NCBI GenBank assembly: GCA_964396265.1
Contig: CAYNEM010000031.1
Location: 1-11,280, forward strand
Direction of reading: 5' to 3'
DNA length: 11,280 nucleotides
From: EA-27 sp964396265
GTDB taxonomy: Archaea > Thermoplasmatota > Thermoplasmata > RBG-16-68-12 > EA-27
Shown here: positions 1 through 6,248 of the stretch, piece after piece
Layout: the number at the start of each line of letters is the position of its first letter
How positions within the stretch are numbered: the stretch's first letter is position 1
Notes under the pieces: generated by a model
What the model saw: the letters and a program-made list of their open reading frames with translations, nothing else
What the model was told of the DNA's origin: nothing
The model's database searches: none
Made by a program: the position numbers and the translations under genes

Positions 1-259
1 ATACGAACGCCAATGTGCGTCCCCCCTCTCGCATAGGCGGCAAGAAGGATAGCGCGCGAGAACTGCGCCCCCATCCGCCCCCGTTACATCAGCCTCGACT
101 GCTATGACCGCTCATCGAAGTGAACCCATTCCGCGTCCTCTCGCCCATCGACGCGCGCGCTGGATTTATCATCCGCAAACGTCCTCGGTCGGGCATGGCA
201 AACCGACCCGAACAGCAAGACGTCGAGAACCTCCGCCAAGCGATCCTAAGGGTCAGGAG

Positions 260-577
260 ATGGTGGAAGTCCGGCCCTTCGCCGTTGGGCCTCTTCGCGG
301 AGGCGGGGCAGCGGCGAAATTCGATTTGGAGGAACCTCAAGGCAACAAGGCGAACCTACCCTACGACGCCGAGGACAGCGGGGGGCGAAAGGTGGGAATC
401 AAAGCCAGAGGCTCGACACCGTACACGAAACGGACGGGGAAGGGACTCAACTATTTTGGGATCGGACCGCGAGAACTCGAAGAGTGTGATGTGTTCTATC
501 TTATCGCGTTCAACGACGAGCTCACGGCTAAGTTGTGCTTGAAGGCGCCAACACGCTTTGTCAAGAATCATGTGTAA
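260..577 (+). CDS. Small protein resembling a PD-(D/E)XK-like nuclease fold, probably part of a decayed gene
   Basis: This 105-residue open frame carries two recognisable stretches. Residues near 40-53 read YDAEDSGGRKVGIKAR, which resembles the 'YDA..D..G.+.QIK.R' core strand pair of small restriction-endonuclease-fold proteins. Further on, ELEECDVFYLIAFNDEL followed by a Pro-Thr-Arg segment looks like the next strand and helix of that fold. The acidic or Gln residue expected two before the Lys is Gly here, so catalysis is doubtful. Upstream, a different frame (ATG at 195, reading MANRPEQQDVENLRQAILRV) looks protein-like and would join this one near 255 if one base had been lost. The ATG at 260 abuts AGGAG, too close for a normal ribosome site, which again suggests the true start lies upstream in another frame. 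The frame stays open back to 104, but residues there look random. The family call is inference from motif resemblance. Confidence 0.45.
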   Translation: MVEVRPFAVGPLRGGGAAAKFDLEEPQGNKANLPYDAEDSGGRKVGIKARGSTPYTKRTGKGLNYFGIGPRELEECDVFYLIAFNDELTAKLCLKAPTRFVKNHV

Positions 578-718
578 GGAGGAACGAAGAAGCGACTCAC
601 ATTCACGGCACGGAAGTTCCAGCAGTTCTTGGCCGAGGCGGAGGTAGAGGAGGTAATCCCTGGAAGCAAGAAACCTGCCCGATGGAGAGAGTTCGGCCGA
701 GGTCTTGATTCGAGCTAG
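578..718 (+). other. In-frame coding-like tail after the stop at 575-577
   Basis: Directly after the TAA at 575-577, and in the same frame, 46 codons stay open to TAG at 716-718. They read as plausible protein, for example RLTFTARKFQQFLAEAEVEE and then GSKKPARWREFGRGLDSS. There is no ATG, GTG or TTG at the head. An ACG at 584 sits just behind TAAGGAGGA, as if an ATG had mutated. Either this is the C-terminus of the preceding gene cut off by a nonsense or double frameshift change, or it is a separate tiny gene that lost its start. No function is recognised. Confidence 0.3.
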
Positions 719-785
719 CGAACGAGAGAACGAGGTGGACGACGATCGCCCCGAACCCGCCCCGCTCGGCATACCAGTCACCCAT

Positions 786-793
786 CTTTAAGT
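786..793 (+). promoter_or_regulatory. TATA-like box upstream of the collagen-like gene
   Basis: CTTTAAGT stands out in GC-rich surroundings. Its centre is 38 bases before the ATG at 828, so an archaeal start site about 27 bases downstream would fall near 817 and leave a leader of about 10 bases. No experimental support. Confidence 0.4.
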
Positions 794-827
794 CGCAGAG
801 CTCCTATGCGATCCCGGGGGAATTCGG

Positions 828-1415
828 ATGGCAGTGTCCGCGTCGGGGAGAGGGATTTCAATCGGTGCGCTGGTTGTCGCGACTGTCGCCTTGATCGTGG
901 GGCCGCTCACGGCGGTCATCGTTCCCGGGCCGCAGGGTTCCGTAGGTCTGCAGGGTCCGACGGGGCTCGAAGGTCCGCAGGGCCCCCCGGGTCCCGGTGC
1001 CATCGTGTCGGAAGCGTCTGCGAACGAAACGCTGAGCATCACCGGGACGGGTTTGTGCGTGAACTATCCCGGCATCCTCGTGTGGCTCAACACCACGGGA
1101 CCAGGGACGATCGTCCTCACCGCCACCGCAACCGTCATCGTGAGCAAGGTCAGCGTCACGACGGAAACGCCGAACTTGGCGGTGTTTATCGGGGACTTGT
1201 GGTCCGGCTGTGGGCAGGATCCGTACTTCGCGACGGTGTCGATGCCCGGGGACACCGCCGGTTCCGTCGAGGTCTCGGTCGCCCTGCAAGAGGTCCTTGC
1301 CGTCTCCTCCGCGGGGACGCACTCGTTCTGCATCAACGCGAAACTGCTCACCTCTGGTGGAAACCCAGCGACCATCCTGCGGGCCTCCCTCCTGGGCATC
1401 TTCTACCCAGCGTGA
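828..1415 (+). CDS. Membrane-anchored collagen-like surface protein
   Basis: A 195-residue protein in three parts. Residues 10-32 form one hydrophobic segment (ISIGALVVATVALIVG...) that acts as signal anchor or uncleaved signal peptide. Residues 34-57 are eight unbroken Gly-X-Y triplets (GPQ GSV GLQ GPT GLE GPQ GPP GPG), the collagen triple-helix repeat. The rest (58-195) is rich in Thr, Val, Ser and Gly with alternating hydrophobic residues, as in a beta-sandwich; cysteines lie at 77, 128 and 168. The layout recalls secreted collagen-like proteins in which a short triple helix trimerises a C-terminal beta domain outside the cell (BclA or C1q/TNF-like arrangement). The product is probably a trimeric exported surface protein of unknown binding role. 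The ATG at 828 is chosen because the hydrophobic segment follows at once and GGGGGA lies about 7 bases before it. The ATG at 806 is in another frame. The gene stands alone between decayed genes. Confidence 0.85.
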   Translation: MAVSASGRGISIGALVVATVALIVGPLTAVIVPGPQGSVGLQGPTGLEGPQGPPGPGAIVSEASANETLSITGTGLCVNYPGILVWLNTTGPGTIVLTATATVIVSKVSVTTETPNLAVFIGDLWSGCGQDPYFATVSMPGDTAGSVEVSVALQEVLAVSSAGTHSFCINAKLLTSGGNPATILRASLLGIFYPA

Positions 1416-1474
1416 ACAAGGCAGCCCACCCCTGAGTGGACAATCCCACGACTTCGGCTGCGTGCTTGCCTGCC

Positions 1475-1864
1475 TTACAACCGCCAAAAGTGTTCAAACC
1501 GCTGAAGCCGGAACCGGACCGCCTCCGCAGCCGGCTGAAGATCCACCTTCTCCGGCCGGTTCGGCAGCCGCCTGCCCTCCCAGTCTAGAACGCAGTTCGC
1601 GGCCGCGCTCTGGCGGAACTCCTCGTCGTCCGCCACATGCACGCGGAGGTCCTCGTCCGGCGCCCACGCGAACTCGTCGAAGAGGACGTGGTGGTTCCGG
1701 CAGTGCAGGACGCCGTTCCGGACGTCGGCGGACGTGCCATTCTCGCTCACCGGGATGATGTGGGCCGCCTCCACGCCGAGCGGACGTCCCAGGACCCGGT
1801 ACCCGACCTCGCACAGGCTGCACTTCTCGCGATACGCTCTTCGCACCGCCACGCCGAAGTGCAC
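1475..1864 (-). CDS. HNH endonuclease (HNH_2-like), 5' end disrupted
   Basis: From a GTG at 1864 this encodes 129 residues. The HNH core is clear: CSLC at residues 15-18, EAAHIIPVSENG with the catalytic AHI at 33-36, then NGVLHCRNHHVLFD carrying the central Asn and final His. A short domain follows that ends in FEHFWRL, as in proteins of the HNH_2 type, which cleave DNA with a metal ion in a beta-beta-alpha fold. Likely role: modification-dependent or otherwise restrictive endonuclease, in the cytoplasm. The frame stays open and protein-like for another 62 codons upstream (to 2050) with no start codon, so the GTG is only the first available start and the natural protein was almost certainly longer. 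No DNA methylase or specificity gene lies next to it. The converging collagen-like gene ends 59 bases away. Confidence 0.8.
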   Translation of the reverse strand: MHFGVAVRRAYREKCSLCEVGYRVLGRPLGVEAAHIIPVSENGTSADVRNGVLHCRNHHVLFDEFAWAPDEDLRVHVADDEEFRQSAAANCVLDWEGRRLPNRPEKVDLQPAAEAVRFRLQRFEHFWRL

Positions 1865-2077
1865 GTGCCGCAGGCGACGTCGCTCGAGGCTCTCCCGCAG
1901 GGGATTCTCCTCGAACGGCCGAAACGGGATAACCGTCTGCCGCGGGGGCGTGACATCCTCCCATCGGATCGGTTCACCGCGGAGCAGGAAGTGCGTGCCG
2001 TCGAACCCGTTGACGTACGCGGAAAACTGGCGGGCGGTAGGGTCTATCCCCTAGAATGCGATAGTTGCGCCCCCCAT
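1865..2077 (-). pseudogene. Upstream coding remnant of the HNH gene, interrupted by TAG
   Basis: Read on the minus strand in the HNH frame, 1865-2050 encodes convincing protein: GIDPTARQFSAYVNGFDGTH, then FLLRGEPIRWEDVTPPRQ, then IPFRPFEENPLRESLERRR, running straight into the annotated HNH start. It is preceded by TAG at 2051-2053. Still in frame beyond that lie eight codons MGGATIAF starting with ATG at 2077. The simplest reading is that the gene lost its N-terminus by truncation or by a nonsense change, leaving a possible shortened product from the GTG at 1864. Sequencing error at 2051-2053 would be another explanation. Confidence 0.5.
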
Positions 2078-2112
2078 ACGAAACGCTGAAATGGGTCAGC
2101 GACCTAACGAAA

Positions 2113-2121
2113 GAGGAGGGG
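2113..2121 (+). promoter_or_regulatory. Strong Shine-Dalgarno that sets the start at 2131
   Basis: GAGGAGGGG ends nine bases before ATG 2131. It decides between that ATG and the upstream in-frame TTG at 2065, which has no such site and would overlap the HNH remnant. Confidence 0.6.
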
Positions 2122-2130
2122 AGAAGCGGG

Positions 2131-3726
2131 ATGATGAATCCGGGCAAGATCATGACCCGAGTGCTTTCGTCGCAGCAGAGGGAACTTGTCGACCTCTTTC
2201 CTTGGAAGGACCTCGGCCACTCGGCCAGCCCTGATCAGCTAACCGAGGCGTCCAGGGGCAAGATCGCGGAATCCTGGGCCCGCGAGACGTGCGATTGGCT
2301 CGTGGGCCAGGGGATTCTGGAAGCCATAAGAGGGCCCTCAGGTCCGGAACTGGCTGGAAGCAAACAATATCGTTTCAACCAGACGTCGGAAGGTTTCATC
2401 GCACTCACGGAAGCCTATATGGGAGCGCTGGCGAGCGAGTATGGGCCGGACTGGCCTCGAGTCGGTGGTTCTCTTCTTGGGTCGCCTTACTACAAGCATT
2501 TCCTCGCGCCGGACCTGATCCGCGAAATCCTGTCTGCGAGACGTGTGGAAATCAGGTACTTCGTGGACCGCGAGTCAGGGAGGCCGCTCTTGTCCCCCGA
2601 GAGAACTGGGGCGCGCAAGGCCGGCCCTCAGTCGTCGTTTCGGAGCCTCCCCCTTTGTTTTCCGGTTTCGAGACCAGGGGCCACTCCCGAGGCTATGGGC
2701 CGAGAGGTGAAGCCCTTCTCTGACGATGAGGAGCTGGACGACGAATTGCTCCTGAGATATGCCATGCTGCACTATCCGCGGATGGAGGAGCGCCTTCTTG
2801 TCCTGCCGATCCTGGCACTGGCCCAGATCTCGCCTTCAGCCCTCCTTGAATTCCTGGGGGAATGGAAGCCGCATGATGCCGGTTACCTTTCGGGCTCGGG
2901 TGGTGGCGTTCAGATGGTGGAACACGTCATCTTTCGATTGGTCTTCGCCGCGATCGGGGATCTCTCGATCACGAGGTTCGTACCAGAGAACCTGGATGTG
3001 ACGCTCGCGGCTGTTCGACCCGAGCACACCACGGCGCAACGCCACAACCCGCCGCTCCTCCAACTGACTTGGGGACGTGACGAGATCATTGGCTACGAAG
3101 CGGGGTTCGATTCAGAGCATCTTTACTACGCGGGCGAGGATTCTGGGGACGACCGAATCTTCGAAATGACTCGGAATCCGGAAAACTGCTGGGCGAGCAT
3201 CTGGTGGGACGCGGACCCGCCAAGGGAGGGCGACACGGGCGCGCATCCCCTCGAGATCAGAATCGGTTACCGGTTCGAGGATCCAGAGCTGCTTATGAAG
3301 GCCCTCACACACTCGTCTGCCGTCCGAGAAGCAGATCAGGACAAACGGCAGTTCGCGAGGAGGACCGCTTGGATTGGCGACGCCATCCTCTCATCAGTTA
3401 CGACTGCGGATCTCTTCCAGAGAGTGGGCCCCGCGAAGGTGGGTGAACTCCACAACTTGCGGTCGGGCCTGACCTCCAACGAAGAGCTCGCGCTCGTCGC
3501 GAAGGATGTCGGTTTGCCAACGCACATCCGAATCGATGAAGGGACGAAGACGAATCCAACCCCCCCCGACCCTGTTGAGCTGCACGCCACGCATCTCGAG
3601 GCTCTGATTGGTGCAGTCTACTTGGACGGCGGCTTCGGGGCCGCACAGAGGGTAGTACGGAGACTCATTGGCCCGGGCTTGGACCGTGTCGCTCCGAGGG
3701 GTCGAGAGCCGCCTGTGGGTTCATAG
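2131..3726 (+). CDS. Winged-helix/unknown/RNase III fusion with a degenerate active site
   Basis: A 531-residue protein. Residues about 12-100 look like a winged helix (ARETCDWLVGQGILEAI, a basic loop, then YRFNQTSEGFIAL). Residues about 100-365 are unrecognised; they include an acidic stretch and a long helical region (LLVLPILALAQISPSALLEF). Residues 372-520 are an RNase III domain: IGYRFEDPELLMKALTHSS, then TAWIGDAIL, a region matching the RaxLVSNexLA helix, and LEALIGAVYLDGGF. The four metal-binding acids of RNase III (E40, D44, D107 and E110 in the Aquifex enzyme) correspond to A413, D417, T487 and E490, so two are lost. There is no double-stranded-RNA-binding domain; the protein ends soon after. 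Known RNase III enzymes cut double-stranded RNA. This one may only bind RNA or act as a structural dimer. It is followed by 180 bases before the next gene and stands alone. The assignment of the C-terminal domain is firm, that of the N-terminus tentative. Confidence 0.85.
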   Translation: MMNPGKIMTRVLSSQQRELVDLFPWKDLGHSASPDQLTEASRGKIAESWARETCDWLVGQGILEAIRGPSGPELAGSKQYRFNQTSEGFIALTEAYMGALASEYGPDWPRVGGSLLGSPYYKHFLAPDLIREILSARRVEIRYFVDRESGRPLLSPERTGARKAGPQSSFRSLPLCFPVSRPGATPEAMGREVKPFSDDEELDDELLLRYAMLHYPRMEERLLVLPILALAQISPSALLEFLGEWKPHDAGYLSGSGGGVQMVEHVIFRLVFAAIGDLSITRFVPENLDVTLAAVRPEHTTAQRHNPPLLQLTWGRDEIIGYEAGFDSEHLYYAGEDSGDDRIFEMTRNPENCWASIWWDADPPREGDTGAHPLEIRIGYRFEDPELLMKALTHSSAVREADQDKRQFARRTAWIGDAILSSVTTADLFQRVGPAKVGELHNLRSGLTSNEELALVAKDVGLPTHIRIDEGTKTNPTPPDPVELHATHLEALIGAVYLDGGFGAAQRVVRRLIGPGLDRVAPRGREPPVGS

Positions 3727-3872
3727 GTCCTACGGTGGACGACTCAGTCCCTTCTCCATGTCCCACTTGCCATATCCAAGCCCTAGTACCCGAGATAGCA
3801 GTCGCCGAGCGGCAGGTAGAAGTCACAGCGCGTAGCCCCCCGCCGCGCAGTACTAACCGCCGGCCCTTTCAG

Positions 3873-3880
3873 TATAGATA
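3873..3880 (+). promoter_or_regulatory. TATA-like box for the ArsR-like regulator
   Basis: TATAGATA is the only AT-rich octamer in the 180-base gap after the RNase III fusion. Its centre is about 30 bases before the GTG at 3907, as expected for a nearly leaderless archaeal transcript. The remainder of the gap (3727-3872) shows no RNA gene or clear repeat. Confidence 0.45.
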
Positions 3881-3906
3881 ATCGCAGCGACACCCTCAAG
3901 TCATTC

Positions 3907-4338
3907 GTGAAGCCTTCGCCTCCAAGCGCGGAAGGCAGGCGGGTTACCATGAGCCCAAAGCTTAAAGGTTCACGACATGTTCGTGAGCGGTCCAGGAAGG
4001 AGGCAGGACCCGTGGTCGAGGGAGACGTAGATGAGGACGAGTTCTGGGGCGCCATCGAGCTGTTGGCCCATCCCATCCGGCGGGAGATCATGAGAACGCT
4101 TGCGAGCGGGAATGCGGCAAGCATAACCGACCTGACCCGCGACCTGGGGAAGGCGTGGACGACGGTCGCGTATCACCTGGACATCTTGGAGGACTCCGGG
4201 CTCCTGACGCCCACGTACGAAAGGATCCCGCACAGCTGGGGTCACGTCTATCGGGTGAAGACGACCAAGCGCGATGAATTGCTGCGAAGGATCGAGCGCG
4301 GGATCGAGGAAGGACTCCTTCAGAGTCCCAAGAAGTAG
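3907..4338 (+). CDS. ArsR-like winged-helix transcriptional regulator
   Basis: A 143-residue protein with a single DNA-binding domain. Residues 46-105 give the ArsR/HTH_20 signature: WGAIELLAHPIRREIMRTL (first helices), SITDLTRDLGKAWTTVAYHL (helix-turn-helix, recognition helix around 83-94), LEDSGLLTP and a short wing ending in GHVYRVK. The N-terminal 45 residues are charged and probably disordered. The C-terminal helix (RDELLRRIERGIEEGL) likely makes the dimer. No cysteine cluster for metal sensing is visible, so the ligand, if any, is unknown. The GTG at 3907 fits the TATA-like box at 3873. ATG 3949 (residue 15) is an alternative start. The gene's last 19 bases overlap the end of the convergent gene at 4320. 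The target is not evident; its own promoter and the convergent gene are candidates only by proximity. Confidence 0.85.
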   Translation: MKPSPPSAEGRRVTMSPKLKGSRHVRERSRKEAGPVVEGDVDEDEFWGAIELLAHPIRREIMRTLASGNAASITDLTRDLGKAWTTVAYHLDILEDSGLLTPTYERIPHSWGHVYRVKTTKRDELLRRIERGIEEGLLQSPKK

Positions 4339-4718
4339 TCGACGAGCCGGTTGAGTGCCGTCTCGCACGCCTTCCCGCATCCCTTAAGGATGTCCGCCTT
4401 CCAGCGGACGTCGTCGCGTGTCTCTAGCCGGAACCGTTCCAACCGGCGCTCCCGGACTTGATACGTGCCGCGGGCCATCCCGAATCCGTATTGCTTGCCT
4501 TCCCAGACATAGTCGGCAGACTCGCAGAAGAACTGCCAGTCCTGGATCAGCGCATCCGGATTGGGGTAGCCGGTCAGCAGGAGCTTGGCGAGGGGCAAGG
4601 TGACCGGGATTCCCGCGTCAAGGTCGGCCAAGTGCGCGATTGTCAGGAGGGGACGGGCGTGGCATAACACACCCGCCTGGCGAAGATTCGCCATCAGTAG
4701 TTGCTCGAGTTCGACCAT
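4320..4718 (-). CDS. Conserved-looking hypothetical protein, 132 residues
   Basis: Not recognised. The protein is compact and mixed in composition, with aromatic-rich middle (DWQFFCESADYVWEGKQYGF) and Arg-rich part (RERRLERFRLETRDDVRW), then KADILKGCGKACETALNRL. The two cysteines four apart near residue 115-119 might be redox-active or bind metal; this is speculation. It has no signal peptide and no membrane segment. The ATG at 4718 is preferred to the in-frame TTG at 4745 because the TATA-like box at 4755-4762 lies too near the latter, while it puts a transcript start about 13 bases before the ATG. The stop overlaps the convergent ArsR-like gene by 19 bases, so read-through from either could make antisense RNA. 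High-GC third codon positions support real coding. Confidence 0.65.
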   Translation of the reverse strand: MVELEQLLMANLRQAGVLCHARPLLTIAHLADLDAGIPVTLPLAKLLLTGYPNPDALIQDWQFFCESADYVWEGKQYGFGMARGTYQVRERRLERFRLETRDDVRWKADILKGCGKACETALNRLVDYFLGL

Positions 4719-4754
4719 CCACCACAACCTTGGGTCGTGTCGCAATCCTTCAAC

Positions 4755-4762
4755 GGATATAA
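4755..4762 (-). promoter_or_regulatory. TATA-like box for the gene starting at 4718
   Basis: On the minus strand this reads TTATATCC. The predicted transcript start is near 4731, upstream of ATG 4718 and downstream of the alternative TTG at 4745. Confidence 0.45.
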
Positions 4763-4831
4763 CGACTCCGCCTAGTCAGATCTGCCTCTCCGCCGGCATC
4801 GTGAGCAGCCCGGAAGAACGGCACGTCCGGT

Positions 4832-4857
4832 CCCTCGAGGGGTCCGTCGTTACGACG
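4832..4857. repeat. Two adjacent short inverted repeats in a divergent intergenic region
   Basis: CCCTCGAGGG (4832-4841) is a perfect 10-base palindrome. CGTCGTTACGACG (4845-4857) has 6-base arms around one base. Both lie between the divergent genes at 4718 (minus) and 4910 (plus) and could be operator sites for either. Short GC-rich palindromes arise by chance, so this is weak. Confidence 0.3.
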
Positions 4858-4909
4858 ACTCTCCGGTCCGTTCCGAGGGTTCAAGGCCGAGAGGCTCTTC
4901 TGCTCCGGT

Positions 4910-5686
4910 GTGGAGACCGGACCAACGCCGGAAGCCCAGCTCGACCGCGACTTCGCGCGAGCAACATCCCGTGTCCTCGTCCAGTGGCTGGCCATGGGGA
5001 CCCTTGTGGTCCTCCTCGCCGTCCTCTACGCGGCATCGAGGAGTGCCGAGCCGGTGCCCTTCTGGTTCGTCGGGGTCTACCTCGCATCGATGCTCGTCAG
5101 CGCCTTGGCCTTTGCGGGAATCGTTCAACTCCGAGCACGGCGGGCACGGCGTTTCGTGAAGGGGTTCGCTCCGCGGGTGCGCGAGTGCGGTCTCTCCGGC
5201 AACACTCTCGTGGTGATCCTTGACAACAACCTCATTGTCTCAGTCCAAGGAAGCCCTATGATCCCAGCGGGACGCCCGTGGGTGTCTGCCGAGAGGATCT
5301 ACGGAATGGATCGGAAGGTCCGTTCGATCGACCTCCAGTCCTATCGGCACCTTCGTAGGCGTGTCTTGAGGCTCGACGCCCTCCGACCCCTCGCGGGATT
5401 CGCAGACACATATCCCCAGATGCAGGAGATCGCCCGCGCGCTCGGGGACCATCGAAGGAGGGGCCCCGCTCTCGGTTTTCGGGAGAGGGAGGTGGGAACG
5501 AAGGCGGGCCCGAAGGACACGGTCCGTGAGGCGGAGGTCGACTTCCTGATTCTGGGGTGGCATGCTATGGCAGCAACGATAGTGCCGTACGCGGACCGGC
5601 TGGCGGCTCTTCTCGACCAAGGGATGGAACTTGCGTGGGACGGGCACGTCGGCCTCGGTCAGGGCAGCCCTCGGTCCCGCGGATGA
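4910..5686 (+). CDS. Two-helix membrane protein with a cytoplasmic C-terminal region
   Basis: A 258-residue protein that I do not recognise. Two hydrophobic helices lie at about 24-42 (LVQWLAMGTLVVLLAVLYA) and 51-74 (FWFVGVYLASMLVSALAFAG). The Arg cluster after the second helix (RARRARRF) points to both ends facing the cytoplasm. Residues 82-190 look like a soluble alpha/beta domain (LVVILDNNLIVSVQG). The last part (about 210-245: EVDFLILGWHAMAATIVPYA, then LAWDGHVGLG) differs in character, and its frame seems to continue in the next open frame after 5680, so the gene may be frameshifted near its end. The GTG at 4910 is chosen because it is the first start before the hydrophobic helices; ATG at residue 29 would cut helix one. 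No good ribosome site or TATA box is seen. Confidence 0.6.
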   Translation: METGPTPEAQLDRDFARATSRVLVQWLAMGTLVVLLAVLYAASRSAEPVPFWFVGVYLASMLVSALAFAGIVQLRARRARRFVKGFAPRVRECGLSGNTLVVILDNNLIVSVQGSPMIPAGRPWVSAERIYGMDRKVRSIDLQSYRHLRRRVLRLDALRPLAGFADTYPQMQEIARALGDHRRRGPALGFREREVGTKAGPKDTVREAEVDFLILGWHAMAATIVPYADRLAALLDQGMELAWDGHVGLGQGSPRSRG

Positions 5687-5744
5687 GCTGGACTGCGATC
5701 AGCGCCGGCCTAGCGCTCGGGCAATAGAAGGAATCCCCCACGCG

Positions 5745-6077
5745 ATGGGGCTGACTCCGGAGCCGCGGTTGTCCGTAGCCTCGGCAGAGGTACTCGTCGG
5801 ACTGAAGGTACAGCCTCTGCGGGGCCAAAATGTGGTTGACTTAGTCAGCCTGGCTGGGACCGCGGACGGGAAAGGATGCCGCCGAACTCTAGTCGACATG
5901 GTCGGGGAGGAGAAGGCCAAGAGCCTCCTCGCGAATCTGCTAGGATCACTGGAGTCCAGCGCTCTCGTCAACCACTACTCTGCCGCGTTTGCAATCAATC
6001 GCCCTCAGGCCGCCGAGCAGATTGACAGTGCGAGAGGGTTTTATCTTGCGATCCTGACCCCACCCAGCCAGCGATAG
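5745..6077 (+). CDS. Possible C-terminal fragment of a nucleotidyltransferase-like protein
   Basis: From ATG 5745 this encodes 110 residues. LSVASAEVLVGLKVQPLRGQ followed by NVVDLVSLAG matches the pattern 'v.s.E.Ll.lK..a.R..D..Dl..La' found near the end of many stand-alone nucleotidyltransferase (AbiEii or DUF6036-like) proteins. The rest, with SLLANLLGSLESSALVNHYS and a last helix, fits a helical tail. No catalytic G-G/S and D-x-D motif occurs in this frame, so it cannot be a complete enzyme. The frame is open back to 5631 (TTG), overlapping the membrane-protein gene, and reads ADELDCDQRR just where that gene's last segment ends, so the two may once have been one. Family placement is a motif-based guess. 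Confidence 0.4.
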   Translation: MGLTPEPRLSVASAEVLVGLKVQPLRGQNVVDLVSLAGTADGKGCRRTLVDMVGEEKAKSLLANLLGSLESSALVNHYSAAFAINRPQAAEQIDSARGFYLAILTPPSQR

Positions 6078-6205
6078 TCTTCCTCGCGGAACCCGAGCAT
6101 AGGTTCATCCGTCGGCCGCCCGCCGTCCTTGCAGTCGTCCAGCTCGAGGAGGTCGGACGATCGCCCCTACTCGTCCCGGTCACGCGCGGCGGCACTTTCG
6201 GCCAT
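6041..6205 (-). pseudogene. Decayed small minus-strand gene interrupted by TAG
   Basis: On the minus strand, ATG 6205 opens MAESAAARDRDE, then TAG at 6167-6169, then 41 codons to TAA at 6041. The second part (SSDLLELDDCKDGGRPTDEP and MLGFREEDYRWLGGVRIAR) has the codon use and residue mix of real protein and no start of its own except an internal ATG. I do not recognise it. It is probably a remnant. Its tail overlaps the end of the convergent fragment at 5745-6077. The opposite strand is also open across 6071-6210, so the coding strand is not certain. Confidence 0.25.
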
Positions 6206-6221
6206 CTCTAGCCGCAAATGA

Positions 6222-6229
6222 TTAATATC
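6222..6229 (+). promoter_or_regulatory. TATA-like box for the Panacea/RelE-like operon
   Basis: TTAATATC is centred about 24 bases before ATG 6249 and 30 before the in-frame ATG 6255, which predicts a leaderless transcript starting at or beside the first codon. It contrasts strongly with the GC-rich flanks. Confidence 0.5.
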
Positions 6230-6248
6230 GGCGGAGTCCCATGGAAGC

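Noticed and set aside
1..194. Possible gene or RNA at the left edge
   Set aside because: No convincing frame, cloverleaf, promoter or repeat was found; the frame from ATG 104 has a random-looking translation until about 260.
2051..2053. TAG read as pyrrolysine in the HNH gene (and at 6167-6169)
   Set aside because: TAG ends several intact genes here (3724-3726, 4336-4338, 6834-6836, 9467-9469 minus), so it is an ordinary stop in this genome. Gene decay explains the interruptions more simply. No pyl gene is in the window.
3735..3881. 48-codon open frame from GTG with a CPTC motif, in the gap before the ArsR-like gene
   Set aside because: A single CxxC pair is not enough for a zinc ribbon, the remainder is Arg/Pro/Ser-rich, and its end covers the TATA-like box of the next gene.
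6071..6210. Plus-strand open frame reading AVLAVVQLEEVGRSPLLVP
   Set aside because: It has no start codon and is antisense to a stretch with better protein character; one of the two is a shadow and neither is certain.
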